From contig CP136066.1 in assembly GCA_032622095.1 (NCBI GenBank), forward strand, positions 49,386,911-49,450,910: a stretch of 64,000 nucleotides of DNA, read 5' to 3'. Positions within the stretch are counted from its first letter, which is position 1. Each line of letters opens with the position of its first letter. Of the stretch, positions 10,756 to 23,080 are shown in pieces. This DNA is from Siphonodentalium dalli (taxonomy: Eukaryota; Mollusca; Scaphopoda; Gadilida; Siphonodentaliidae). A program made the position numbers and the translations under genes. Under the pieces are notes generated by a model. That model was not told the DNA's origin. It did no database searches and was given only the letters and a program-made list of their open reading frames with translations.

Positions 10756-13671
10756 GTCCCAAAAAAAGCCGACCGCACCGCCCCAGAAGTCCGAACGAAT
10801 TTGTATCTTGCACTATTCTGCAGAATAGACATTCAGTTTATGTACCAAAGTTCCATTGCCCAAGTAATACTGCGATTATCAGCCCATAACTTACGGCCGG
10901 TTCCACCAGATACGCAAACATAAAAAAGGCACTTAACGGACCTGTTATAGCTTGTTGAACACGGAAAGGGGTATACTATCAAGCAGCGAATACCCATGCA
11001 TCCATGAGCGATAGGGTAAGTTGATAGATAAGGGGAAATAAATATATTAACCCATTCGCTACGAATTCGCTATATTCATTTACGCAAAAACACAAAGTGT
11101 AACACCCGACCATACCGCTCAGAGGACTCCGAACGCGGTTGATCATCGTGCAGAATATACCTTTGTGTACCAAATGTCCATTCCCCAAGTCGGTAGCTCG
11201 AACGCAACAACAATTGATAGCCCCTAATTTTCAGTCCGTTCCACAATGTGCGCAAATAAAAAAATGCAAGGTTCGCTTGTTTTCCAAAACATTACGGCTC
11301 CGAAGAGTTTCTGGGAATTTGATCAATAGCTCTGTCAGAAACTCTTGCCCTCACCAATACATAACACAATAACTTGAAGAAATAACCATTGAGTGCGAAT
11401 TGACAGGTAATTAGGTGTCATGTGTTTATACAAATCGCAGGTGTCCATGACGTTCACCACAAAAATGAACACATAAATACAAGATGCAAATGAATGTTTG
11501 TGCCAAAATAAATGAGCGATTTGTGACACTGAAAGACACCAATCATCGGCCACCACGTGGATTCCAATATCTGACCAACCTATGTGCTATGTCAATTGAG
11601 CTATATATGGCGTTATAAATGCCCTGCCGAAGCAGTGTTCGTCATTTAACTCCTTGCTACCCAGACATCGCGTCATCTACGCGGATTGATCGGGTAACAT
11701 TAATCGAACGCGTCGCTTGCTCTCAATTGATCGCTATACGAAATGTTGAACAGGCGAGACATTGTTCGTCGCATGGCTCCATGCCACAACGTCATTTATT
11801 TGCTCTATAGAATTATAAATGCCACATGTCTAAGTAATGTTCGCCATTGCTCTCCATTTTACCAGGACATTACAACACTGGGGATGGGATAGATCGAAAT
11901 CTGAACAGTGTGTGGACGCGTTACCTACGATAAATTGGTCGGTTCCGTGCGGTTACGCAAGCAGGTAGCAAGCTCCAATTATTGGCATATCAACCAGTTA
12001 GTGCTTTCAATTAATAACATACCAAACTTATCAGCCGAACACTAGTATGGGGTTATAGACATTAGGATTCCCACATGCATTCGTCTTGCCTACACGTCCA
12101 CGACTCTCAGATTATAGAGTGCTCATAATTTAGTTTGGTATGGGTGCTTAACTGGGTGACGAATCCGACTGTAGCGTATGTGATCATATATTAACTTTTG
12201 CCATAGCTAGCGACTTGTCTGGTCGCCCATCAATGCAGATGGATATTCACTGCATGATCCTATACCCATTCCCCTGGTCGGTGCGAAAAGCTGTAGACAT
12301 GTTGTAATAAAGATCGTTCACAAATATGATCTTTCGTACACATTTTCATTTTAGGATGACTTTAGGTAGTAGGTTGTTTTGCGGCATTGAAGTGAAGCTA
12401 TGCATGACATTGCAAACAGCTGCCCCGTAGAAACTGTCTATGCCTATGCTATGCTAGTTGGATGTTTATCTAATTTTGCAGCCACAATTCCTCAGAATTT
12501 TAATTAGCTGATATTCCAATCCATTTGTTGAGGTCTAGTATTTTAAAAACTAGAAAAAAGGGGGGATTGTGCGATGTTTTAATACATTCCTCACTCAATG
12601 ATGTACAACAATGATTACTTTATGCATCTATTATTGAGAAGAAAAAATATCCATGAACAAAATGTGGGTAACTTCTATGGATTGAGCCAAAGTTTCTGTG
12701 ACACAGTACAGTCATGATGAAATGCCATATTTGATGTCATGTAACTCGTGTAAATTGATATCCATATGTCATTTTTCATCAATGAACCTATAACAGTTTG
12801 AACACATTGTGAAGGAATTTCCACAAAGAAAAAAACTTAATATGAAACCTTTGTCTTGGCTCTTTGACTAACACTTATATCAAAAAGTTAAGCGTCGGCG
12901 CAACAGGGACAGCAGTGATTATGCCTACAATAATGACATTCAGATAATTCTTAATTACTTCGAAACGTTGAAAGCATTTCAAACGGAGTCAGTTGTAGAG
13001 TTTTCGAGTTATTACCGTTATATTTTTACTCTGAAAAAAGGTCATATCAACATCGGAACCGTACACAACGTCGCGAAGTCATTTAGCAGTGGCGATGCTA
13101 AAGATGAGAATAATCACAAACAATTCGGATATAGAATACGGTATCTCATGAAACGGTGTGTTAAGTTCAATCACATCTAAGGTTCGCTTGCCACTTGCCA
13201 AATTTGCCAATGGCAGAAATAATTCAGTTTCATTTGGCAAAAGATTTGACAAGTCACTTTTTAATTTATCAAGAAAATTGAAAAAATACTGGCCATTCAT
13301 TTCAGGAAATTTCTTACCATGTAATTGTATTATTTGTGTTTTATAAGCTATCGGAAAAGTTAACACCTCTGTCGGGATGCATAATATGATAGCATCTGCT
13401 AATTTGATAGCATTTGTATCGACGGATGGAAGGATTACTGGTATTTTTGTTATTGGTTTACTGTTGTATGACAAACCACAGTAGAAGCAATAATAATTAA
13501 TAACCGCTTTCCTAACGATATCAAAATTTTTTCAAACGGCGACTGTCCAAATATAAGAATCAATGTTGCAGAAACTGATGGCATTTGTCAATTTCTAAAA
13601 TAATTTGGCAAACACATATTTTAATTTGGCAAAATATTTGGCAAAAGTAAATATCGGTCTAGCGCGGACAT
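10756..13671. other. 2.9-kb segment interrupting repeat copy 2
   Basis: This DNA separates the two halves of copy 2 and is absent from copy 1. It contains two diverged direct repeats, about 10765-10930 and 11100-11275, sharing 'ccgaac', 'tgtaccaaa' and 'cgcaaa(c/t)a'. A further related pair lies near 11600-11680 and 11810-11875 (the 'ataaatgcc' words). I find no clear terminal inverted repeat or target duplication. A 131-codon open frame at 13079-13474 on the minus strand has no recognisable motif and is within chance length. Confidence 0.6.
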
Positions 13672-14657
13672 GGGAAAAGGTATATATCTCAAATCTTTAA
13701 TTCGAGCTAAGTGTCAGCTGATAAAGTGCCACATACCATGACAGTGTACGTGGGTCCTCTCATTGCTAACATGTCTGCACATAAAAATCACCACCACGGG
13801 ACCTGAAAGCAACGACGCTCTAATTTCGTGGGCGAAAGCAGCCGCAGTTAAAATGTTATTGCGTTTTTCAAACTCATGTTTTTCACATAAAGCTGTGAAC
13901 TTTAAATTGATATCGTGCAATTTGGAACATGCTATTGTAATGACTTTCAAAATATATAGGTTACAATTTGCCCGGAAATTTGGTACCGACGAGCGGGTCT
14001 GGCCAATATAGACTAATAGACTAATATGTGTTTGTGGCTATAAAATGTGAAAGAGGCGAACAAAATTGTGTATTCCCTTATCACAGACACATAATATATA
14101 GTTAGAGTATTGTTGGCACATAAGTGCCATTATCTCACAATCGATATGCAGATACCTAAGTGATCACACTCATTACAACAAGAATTTTATTTGAGGGCGT
14201 GAGACTCCAATCTATTGTGCACGCTTATATTATTTAGCACTCGAAGCAGAACGGTGGGTAAATGCGTTCATTATACGCTTGTTATTAGAAGTACAGTGTT
14301 ATGGCTGTTCTATAACGTACGTCATGTGCATATCGTTGATAACAAATGTCGTACATGGCGTTCGCCTCAACCATGAAACCGGAACTCAAAAATAAAAGCA
14401 CCATCACACACGACAAAACAAGCCCTGTGTGTTCCTGGACACACCTTGTAAGAATATATTATTTAATGCACGGATTCTAGGACGGGTGACGTGTAAAGAA
14501 CACAGAACGACACGTGTGATAATGGGCTTGTTGATAAGGCACTTGCACCATCGTGTATATAACTCTGGCTGCGCCCCACGTTCCACCATTCCGCGCTAGC
14601 ACTCGTGTCATATCAACAAACACTCGTGTTGTTCTGTGTATATATATTAATGTATAG
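13672..14657. repeat. Dispersed long repeat, right block, copy 2
   Basis: This block matches 735-1917 in the same orientation. It lacks the foldback that copy 1 carries at 1175-1363, and it has small indels near 14180 and 14290. It ends at the same TA-rich position as copy 1. Confidence 0.85.
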
Positions 14658-15828
14658 TATATAATTATACACTTGCAATATCGCGAGTTTCCTCCCATCG
14701 TGGGCCCATGCAACGATAATGAAAGGTATTGTTTTTAAATTCAGTCACTAGCCAGGAGCAGTTCCATTTAGCTCACAGGTTAAATCTGCTTTGCCTTTGT
14801 TAACCGCGATTGGATGTTTTATTTGAACAACCCAACAGGTAATAATAAAATGAGAATGTTATTGAGTATTCAGACAATTCATTAACGTAAAATTTGGTAA
14901 ACAAGAAAAGAAACTGATCACTTTATTTGCAATGTCTTTTGTGTGTTTTATTAAAATAATCTTTAGAGTAGGTGAAAATTACTGATTTTGATAATTGCGA
15001 AATGGGTCAAAAACAGAAATATCGCAATTTTCATCTTCATTGTTGTGTCCTAATATCATTTCAAAGCTCAGTATCTGACAGTCATCATGATGATTATACC
15101 GATATACAGATAAAGAATTCAAAAATATTCTTTGTTGTATGACTAATTTGTGCAACAACAGTCTGTTTGGCCCAGGGTGACATTGGCGTGGAATTACCCA
15201 TATACCAGATTATCGTTCCAAAGTTTGAATTTCAGCGCTTCAAAATATATCCTCAACCAGTGGCAACATACTTTTTAAGTGTTTATAAATACAATGATGT
15301 TGTCTTCGGTTCACTTATTGCATAGGGAATATATAATGTGCAAAACCGTACCAGAAATCTTCAAATCAATTGATTCATGTGTTTTACAAAGTTGTAGGTA
15401 CAAGTTAGTTACGTCGTAGCTACAAAAACTAAACTGTTCATCAATGTAAATATATATCAGTAATGATTGTAACAATATATCTACAGTATACTCGAGTGTT
15501 ATACCATATTATAATACGGGTATACAGCTTCCTACTATGGGTACAAATTTCTACTGTGGGTGTACATGTTCAAACGTAAATGCATGTGTTAAAGATATAT
15601 ACCCATAGTAGAACTAAATCGTAGTTAGCAAAATTTATCCCTTGTCAGTCATTTAAAATTGGAAGTTGTCATGATATCAATTAGAAAATTGCTTGCATTT
15701 CACCTAATGTAGCTTAGAGGCTTGTTTATTATGTGCCACTTTAATGCTCAAATAAGGTGAACACATTTATATATGTACATACAAGTTGATATATGTATAT
15801 GAGTCTATTAGTTTTCTATGCTGAACAG
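14658..15828. other. Gene-free stretch upstream of the WSC exon
   Basis: No exon is recognised. If the WSC exon at 15829 is internal, this is intron of the same gene. A 12-bp inverted pair (ctactatgggta and its complement) lies at about 15533 and 15600. Confidence 0.4.
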
Positions 15829-15969
15829 AACAACAAAAAGAGGCCACTGGTACAGAAGAGTACATGGGGTGTTTCGGAGATGACTGGGACCGGGACCTGT
15901 GCGGATTGTCTGTTGTCGACACAGTTCAGAACTCACCTGCTTTCTGCATCAACTTCTGCGCGGCTCAAG
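15829..15969 (+). CDS. WSC-domain protein, internal exon (N-terminal half of domain)
   Basis: The frame giving TEEYMGCFGDDWDRDL, followed by AFCINFCAAQ, shows the start of a WSC domain: the GC(Y/F)xD motif, then the CxxxC pair. WSC domains are cysteine-rich, putative carbohydrate-binding modules of secreted or membrane proteins. The exon is bounded by 'tttctatgctgaacag' on the left and the strong donor GTGAGT at 15970. Its 141 nt start and end in phase 1, as is usual for shuffled extracellular modules. It joins in frame to 17878, restoring the G-Y-x-Y-A-G-V-Q core. The rest of the gene is not identified. Confidence 0.85.
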
Positions 15970-16196
15970 GTGAGTAACCACGAGGAATAGATGCACGCAC
16001 CACAGAGTGAATATCAGAACAGTGGAGAACATCAGTTCGCTGTGGTAATCTAGATAACACATATGAGCTAATAAATAAATGTATGCACAGTTTTAGTGCC
16101 AAATATAGTATATAGTATATTGCACATTACACATACATGCAATGTAATACCAACTACACATAACACAAGACGATTGTTTACTGTCATGAATGTATA

Positions 16197-16342
16197 ATGA
16201 ATAGAGCATGGCTTGGAGTTGACTACGCCAGTTTAGTGCCCCTAGTGAGTGTTGTAGTTCCCGACGCGGAGTCGAGGAACTACACCACTCCCGATGGACA
16301 CAACATTGGAATGGTCAACTCCAAACCATGCTCTATTCAATA
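16197..16342. mobile_element. 146-bp hairpin MITE in the WSC intron
   Basis: The arms 'tgaatagagcatggcttgg' and 'ccaaaccatgctctattca' are inverted copies, and the inverted similarity continues for about 70 bp to a GC-rich centre near 16268. It is non-coding, with no clear target duplication. Confidence 0.75.
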
Positions 16343-16531
16343 AATATTCATATGACAGTTAACGACTTTTAGAATATGATCTGCCTCCACCTTTTTTTCT
16401 GACCTGTTGATTTGCAAATTGCAATGTGACAAAGAAGTTCAAATAGAGAAGTTCCATAATTGTCACTCATATCATTTTAAACTGGAATATTAGACGAAGT
16501 AATCACAACACAGCAGAATATGTAATTGTCC

Positions 16532-16747
16532 ATTAGCTTACCATTAGCTTACCATTAGCTTACCATTAGCTTACCATTAGCTTACCATTAGCTTACCATT
16601 AGCTTACCATTATACACAATACAAACGTCCATTAGCTTACCATTATACACAATTCCATTAGCTTACCATTAGCTTACCATTAGCTTACCATTAGCTTACC
16701 ATTAGCTTACCATTAGCTTACCATTAGCTTACCATTAGCTTACCATT
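16532..16747. repeat. 11-bp minisatellite (ccattagctta)n
   Basis: Uninterrupted runs of the 11-mer 'ccattagctta' occur in two main blocks. They are separated near 16613-16650 by 'tatacacaatacaaacg' and 'tatacacaatt' spacers, so the spacer has been duplicated along with the units. The array is intronic. Confidence 0.95.
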
Positions 16748-16817
16748 ATACACAATACAAACGAACACAATGACGCGAATTTGTCAAATTGCTCACAAGG
16801 AAGCAATCAACCATGAG

Positions 16818-17168
16818 TTAACCCTTTACCCAACAGAACGGCCCTGTGCCAATGCATTCTCTTATATATGCGAGTCGACCTTGGCATTGGCTTAACACAT
16901 TAAAATTTTTAAAATTGTTAAAGAATGTAAGAATTTTTTTTTTTAGGCCAATGCATTCTCTTATATATGCGAGGCGACCTATGGTCGACTCGCATATATA
17001 AGAGAATGCATTGGCACAGGGCATAACTGTAACTATCACAATGTGGTCAAGGAGCCGGTTCCAATGATATCCATATTTGTATGGTTCTATTGAGACAGAC
17101 CGAAGATATTTTAGGCTGTTGAAGCTTTATTTGGCCGGTTTTGGCCGGTTTGTTGGGTAAAGGGTTAA
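16818..17168. mobile_element. piggyBac-like MITE with TTAA flanks, copy B
   Basis: It has the same TTAACCCTTTACCCAACAG left end and GTTGGGTAAAGGGTTAA right end as 8217-8617. The first internal hairpin has lost most of one arm ('gagtcgaccttggcattggc'), while the second, at about 16948-17015, is intact. It lies within the WSC intron. Confidence 0.85.
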
Positions 17169-17657
17169 AGTAAAATATGGTAGGACTGTTGCGAAACATT
17201 TTATTTTCATTTACTTATTGCCGGATTTAAGGCCACATAGCGATCAATATTTAATGACATAATCCCAGATTCATGTCCCACATTGAGGAGCTGAGAAACT
17301 TTCACAAATATATGTTGTATTTGTAACTACGGATAGGGGAAAACAACAATGAATATAAAGAACATAAATTCTAGTTACGAAACACCTCATTCGTAATTCT
17401 CATAAGCAGCAGTTTGTTATACGAAAGTCGTCAACACGTGTACAGTGACATTAAGATATCTAAATATAATTATCATCACCCCGCAATCATGTATGTGATG
17501 CCAGTTGTATCGCAGCCTATCCTCCAGCAATTATTGGGCTGCATGTAGACCCCCTTTTGGTGGTTATAGTATCTTTGTATAACTATATCAGTCCTTCAAT
17601 TTGCCGGTGTTTGTCATCTGGCTATGGGGTCTTTATATATTTATCGGTTTTGAATCC

Positions 17658-17788
17658 AAGATGGCCGCGAACATTGAATATCTGACCAGGTAAATTTCAA
17701 TTAGCAATTACTCAGGAAGTTTATGAGGTATTACGTCGCGCGATATGTCATTATATTGATAAATGAGTATTTCTTATTTATTTCATAT
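17658..17788. repeat. Dispersed ~125-bp repeat, copy 1
   Basis: The stretch from 'atggccgcgaacattgaata' to the following T-rich bases matches 34303-34425 in the same orientation, including 'caattactcaggaagtttat'. It sits just before the second WSC exon. The opening 'aagatggccgc' resembles a YY1-type site, but this is only a word match. Confidence 0.7.
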
Positions 17789-17877
17789 ATTAAAAATGGC
17801 CGCCAAAATGGTCACCGGAAGTGGAAAAGGTGTCAATGTGGGTGAACCGATTCTTATTTCGTATGAATTATTTTCAG

Positions 17878-18040
17878 GGTACCACTACGCAGGCGTGCAG
17901 AACGTGAAAGAGTGTATCTGTGGCATGAGCTATGGCAAATATGGAAGCCTTCCTGAATCCAACTGTGTCTCGGCTTGCCCAGGAGACAACACTCAGGATT
18001 GCGGGAAATCTTACGCTTCGGCAGTGTTCAAAACTGGAGT
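17878..18040 (+). CDS. WSC-domain protein, internal exon (C-terminal half of domain)
   Basis: After the acceptor 'tgaattattttcag' the frame gives YHYAGVQNVKECICGMSYG, then CVSACPGDNTQDCGKSY. These are the central GYxYAGVQ...ECxCG motif and the closing CxxxCxG...CG motif of a WSC domain. It enters in phase 1, matching the exon that ends at 15969. The exon must end before the TGA at 18042. Candidate donors are GTGAGG at 18041 (phase 2) and GTGTGA at 18039 (phase 0), so the right edge is uncertain by 2 bp. The next exon is not certain. Confidence 0.85.
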
Positions 18041-18217
18041 GTGAGGCCACACTCACCAACGACTCCGTCAATACCGCTGGAAGTAACATCTACTCCGCTG
18101 GAAATCATGAATACACTACCGAGACACGCCCGTTAGAACGCATCTATTATAAATGGGTAGATATTCAACAGACAGACAAATTGCATATTTTAGTGTTCAG
18201 TTGTTAAACAGTTTGTA

Positions 18218-18665
18218 TTAAAGGCCCACTATTTTTCAAATCACCGATTATTTTTATAGTGCCTTGACATACGATTTTAATAACAATCTGTGCCATAATA
18301 TATGATTAAAATGCTATAATTCATTACCACCTGGAACGGCCCTGCCTAAGAATGTGCCCATAAAGTAATAGAAAATAGCTGAAATCATAAAATCATTTCC
18401 CCGTTATGGCCCCCAGAATGCAACAAAATTCAAAATATAGTTTATTTTCAATGGAAGGGGAATAAAACTATATCTACCACGGCTTTGTGCAGAGGATTGA
18501 GCACAGAACAGACATCGATATCTCAACAAAAACATGCTTACTGTTTATTACAATCGAATAAGTGGAAACTACAATGTTTTGGGGCTTCCTCTTTCAAATG
18601 GTATATAATATGGCATATATCTTATATAATGTGATATGTGGTTCGAAAATTAAGTGGGCCTTTAA
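18218..18665. mobile_element. TTAA-flanked MITE with AGGCCCACT ends
   Basis: TTAA precedes AGGCCCACTATTTTTC on the left, and AAATTAAGTGGGCCT is followed by TTAA on the right. Inverted similarity runs about 25 bp. It is 448 bp including the flanks and non-coding. The TTAA target suggests a piggyBac-type mobiliser, but the tip differs from the CCCTTTACCC family, so it is a separate family. Confidence 0.75.
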
Positions 18666-20436
18666 ATATGGCATGGCGATTGTTTTGCACGTCTATATAT
18701 AGAACAGTATATTTCCAGCTGAATTTGGCCGAGTCGTTGAGAATGAATTAAGTCAAGTTAATAGGTTACATACAACTAATATATTCATTAGAATACAACA
18801 CCGAGGTGTGTTAAAAGCGCACACATGTTTACCGAAATCTCATACTTCACATGGAGAGTCTCAAGCGTTATATATTCATTGCATGAAGCCGATGGATGTA
18901 GTGGTTTGTCCATTCAACTTCACATACATCGTTTCGCTGACCACCGATGGTTTCGCAGCAAATTAAGAAATACAAACATCAACATTTATGGAAACATCCA
19001 GCAATGTTCTAATCATGCATGCTGTGCACAGCAGCGTGCGCGTGCATATATATTACTTAATTGTATTTCTATTTTTCATCAATCAGTTGACAGGATTAGT
19101 TTAAATCCGATTCTAGTTTCTCAACAGAAATTCAACACTATGGATTTAGTTGTATGTAACCTATATCATATCGAAGATCGAGGTGAATAAACCAATTTGT
19201 TACTGATGTTTTGTTTGAAAAGTTCTTTTGTATTAATTAAATATAGCAGTTTTCATCCACCAAGATGGGTGTGAATTATTTACTATGATGGGACACACCC
19301 GAATTATTGATTACCACAGATTAACAGCAAGACAGCCACAAATGTTAACCCTATGGATTTTGAAGAATATGAACTAAACATCAGTTTGTGAATTTTGCAT
19401 AGAAATGTTATTTATGTATTTCCCCCGAAGGGCATTGTCAGAAAATATAGTAATATATGTACAAGTTTACACATAATTATCACAATAAGGAATCCAACAT
19501 TTTCCGATATCGAATCCCAGAAATTTGTAATTCAGCTGGGACTGCCTCTCGAAATAAATGTGTAACTAAAAATCGGAAACTCAATAGCCTTTGTTGCACA
19601 CAATCTTCGAACAACAAGCTACACGAATGGTTTATCTACGCAAAACATCTGATATAATTTCATAAGTGTTGTTTGACAATGGACACCTAGTGGTGTGGCC
19701 TAATTGTCTGTGTTTATGGTCTCGTGTCTTGTTGAGAACTTTTCTCCTATTGATTTCTCTAAAATTATATTCTTGTATATGATTTCGTGTGACATTTGAA
19801 TAGCTGAGCCAATGCCATGATGCCAATAGGGATTTTGAAGTATTCAAAATGGAATGGTGGTTACAACTTCATTTCCCCTACTTCGATATACACCGTAATA
19901 GTTATATTAATCTAAAGGTAGTCAATCCGATCATCCCATATCACCAAGATCCAGCAACAAAAGCATTTCTTAAAAATTCGCTTTAGTTATCAGAATCGAT
20001 TAATTGCAACAAAATAATGCTAACCACTGTCAACTATGGCATAACATTTCCCAAAAACGTGTTATTTATCAACATTTTGTTCAATGAAATATCGCCGTAA
20101 TATCACTTGATTATTCACGAAAGTTGGCCGTATTACCACTTGTTTAGAGTTATCCATCTTCATCAGCAATTTTGACAGTGACAATCCTTTTGACGGCGTG
20201 TTTCTGGGCCTCAAACAATAGAAATAACAAACTTCAAAAATCGATATCTGATCACTCTTGAGTGTTGATTGGTAGGTTTCTCGACTCGAATCAAATACTT
20301 TGTACCCCCGAAACCAAAGAAATAGTAATTTAGGGGTGTTTATTCGAGCCATTTATGTTATTCACAATCAGTGTTATTAAAACATTGAGCCTCTCACATT
20401 GCATGTAAATACTGCACACAATTTGGTCCCAGAACA
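18666..20436. other. Gene-free stretch, probably intron
   Basis: No convincing exon is seen. Open frames here, the longest being 121 codons at 18825-19190, show no known motif or splice-bounded domain. Confidence 0.4.
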
Positions 20437-20502
20437 AATATCTCAGTATCAAGAATATCAATAGTATCAAAAGTATCAAGAGTATCAACAGTATCAGAAA
20501 CA
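20437..20502. repeat. Short tandem 'agtatcaa' repeat
   Basis: About six imperfect 12-bp units contain 'agtatcaa' or 'gaatatcaa'. It is a simple low-complexity repeat. Confidence 0.8.
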
Positions 20503-20563
20503 AACTTCAGCAGATAGTAAATTCAAATTCAATTTCTGATTTTGGTACCTCGTGTTTTTACAG

Positions 20564-20694
20564 AAACGCATTTCGTTGAATCCTATCCAAGCAGTGGTAT
20601 CGAAGGTGTGGGTTTTCAGAGCCCCGGGTCAGTCATATTTGACTGTTCGAGCTATGGGGGAGGAGTCTGCTGGCTATGTTTTCAGAACACCTAG
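20564..20694 (+). CDS. Possible terminal exon (weak)
   Basis: The acceptor-like 'ctcgtgtttttacag' is followed by a frame that stays open to TAG at 20692 and includes VIFDCSSYGGGVCWLC. Entered in phase 1 it gives this cysteine-containing peptide. A second frame (phase 0) is also open, and phase 2 stops at once. It could be a downstream exon of the WSC gene only if that exon B uses the phase-0 donor. No known domain is recognised, so this may be chance. Confidence 0.2.
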
Positions 20695-21924
20695 TATTCG
20701 TGCGATCAGCTAATCTAGAGTCTGATGATGCAATCAGATGGCTCAAAATTAATTCCAACACATCCGATTATGTCTTTTGTGTGTCTTACCACTCTTATCA
20801 ATTCTGTAATCGGAGATATTAAGAATTGTTTGATTATCAGTTTCGACATGAATCTTGCAAAGATCGTCACCGGGAGCCTTATTCCAAAGGATGCTTCGGA
20901 ACCCTCGTGCAGTGACATTGAACATTCTTTATGTGTATAATCTAACCGATATAATAAACTTATCAACCAAGGTTACAGCTGGGATATACTATATTCAACG
21001 ATTCAAATCCTTGGCTTTCGATATCATTGCTTGGAAAAAGATTCATCGATATGCAGTTTCTTTCACAACAGAAGTCAGTTATATATTTTATCGGCATATA
21101 TTTATAAATTATAAATGCATAACACACAAATGTTGGCCCTGAAATTAAATAATGGATGGAATTTAATAGCCTAAGATTTAAACTGTGGAATTTAATATGT
21201 CCATGTATAATTATTATTGTATTATCAAATGATGATCTTTGAGAAATTTGATGGTAGATTTCAGGATGATTGAATTAAATGTATTATTGAAAATGTTGCA
21301 TGTTGTAAAATTTGTAAATATGTATAATTTAAATTAAGTTAATATATATGGTACGATATAAATTGCCAACACAATTTACAAAGATACACTGATGTATATC
21401 ATAAAATTCGATATATACTTTCAGTTAGACGAGACCATTATTTTGTTTACCTGGTCATGGGACATATATAGGATGACAATTCCCGATAATATAATTATGT
21501 GGGGATATTAGTGTCCGCGAGCAATGCGCATGTGTTGTGCGAGGTGAGGTGTCCATTTTCTGTGACATTGCAAAAGCATCTTCTCTCGCTATATTCTCAT
21601 CTTGTTCACCGAAAGGCTCCTGTTATTCTCAATAACCTATATATCACAGAACCCATGCAATATCATATGTATCTATCTGTTATCAAGCCCCGATATTAAC
21701 GCAAAATCCCAGGAAGAATTATATATGCATTGTACAGGGCCCCTTCATGACACGTAATGGAGGACACCCGAAAAGCCATGTTCTTACTGTGTCGTTCTCT
21801 CTTTCTACCTGGTAAAATAAATCAGCATACATATTATAATAATATATTTACGCATTCAATGTCCAATGCACTTCTATGAAACAGTATCTTGTAGATAATT
21901 AAACCATGTTGAAAACAAAGCATT

Positions 21925-22145
21925 TGAACGTGTATGGTACACGGGGTTTATATTCAAGTTAACCCAATATGGGATAATTGGACTCCTACTGAACTAATCT
22001 GAAAAATATATAACCAGCCGATTAGAAGATGATTGGGTTGACATTTCATATTCTGATTACGCATCAATCGGAGCTGGTGTGTACCAAGGATATATATTGG
22101 GACCTTCCCCCTTATAGCTTACATTAACGACACAGAATAATTGTA
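21925..22145 (+). pseudogene. Decayed LINE reverse transcriptase fragment, copy 1
   Basis: Translation gives a broken remnant of the non-LTR RT palm region: a QYGIIGLLLN-like piece, then GAGVYQGYILGP. The latter corresponds to the conserved (A)GVPQGSILGP motif, and a YIND-like stretch follows. Several stop codons and shifts interrupt it. It resembles the Jockey/CR1 group but is too decayed to classify. No target-site duplication was found. Confidence 0.7.
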
Positions 22146-22864
22146 CTTGTCGAGATATCTGACACCATCATATCTCTGACTCATATGTATGCTGGTGGTA
22201 GATGTTTTGTCAGTGTGAGACCTCAAGTTCAATTTGCCCAGACTCTCTTAAATTTCAGGATGATTGAATTAAATGTATTATTGAAAATGTTGCATGTTGT
22301 AAAATTTGTAAATATGTATCATTTAAACTTTAAAACTTACAATTTAAATTACGCTAATATATATGGTACGATCTAAATGTCCAATACAATTTTAAAAGAA
22401 TTGCAATATCATAATATTTGGTATTTACCTTTCAGTTAGACGAGACCATTATTTTGTTTATCTTTGCGACCACATGAAGATGTCTGAGAATATAATTATG
22501 TGGGGACATTAGTGCCCGCGAGAGTTCACGCACGCATCACTGCATGTTTGACTGCTAATAAGATCTTATGATAATGCGCATGTGTTGTGTGAGGTGAGGT
22601 GTAAATTTTCTGTTACATTGCAAAAGCATCTTCTCTCGCTCCATCCTCATCTTCTTCACCGGATGGCGCCTCTTATTATCAATACCCTATATATCACAGA
22701 ATCCATGCACTATCCTATGTATATGTCTATCACCAAGTTCCGATATTAACGCAACATGCAGAGAAGAATTATATATACATGTTACATGGCCCTTCATGAC
22801 ACCCGAAAAGCCATGTGCTTACTGTGTCGTTATCCCGTTCTAATATGTTAAATAAATCAGCATA

Positions 22865-23080
22865 ACGTGTATGGTACACGGAGTTTATGTTCAAATTAAC
22901 ACAATATGGGATGATTGAACGCCTACTGAAATAAACTGATAATTATTTAACAACTGATCGCAACAGGTATTGGGTTGGCATTTCACATACTGTTTACACA
23001 ACAGTCGGAGCTTTTGTGTATTTATTGGGTCCTTTCCCCTTTTTATCTTACATTCAAAACATAGAATAATTGTATTTGTT
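22865..23080 (+). pseudogene. Decayed LINE reverse transcriptase fragment, copy 2
   Basis: This is the second member of the tandem duplication. It starts at 'gtgtatggtacacgg' and runs through the matching RT region, with further decay: the VYQGYILGP-like motif is now damaged. It was duplicated along with the surrounding non-coding DNA, so the copies did not arise by two retrotransposition events. Confidence 0.6.

Noticed and set aside
13079-13474. 131-codon open frame on the minus strand
   Set aside because: No known motif, signal or splice context is visible. In DNA this AT-rich, one or so frame of this length is expected by chance in 64 kb. It also contains repeat-like 'ttggcaa' words.
16532-16747. 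Possible CRISPR-like array in the 11-bp repeat region
   Set aside because: The repeats are directly abutting 11-mers without unique spacers, in an animal intron. It is a minisatellite.
18825-19190. 121-codon open frame after the WSC exons
   Set aside because: No recognisable domain is present, and the frame is not bounded by convincing splice sites. Its composition matches the surrounding non-coding DNA.
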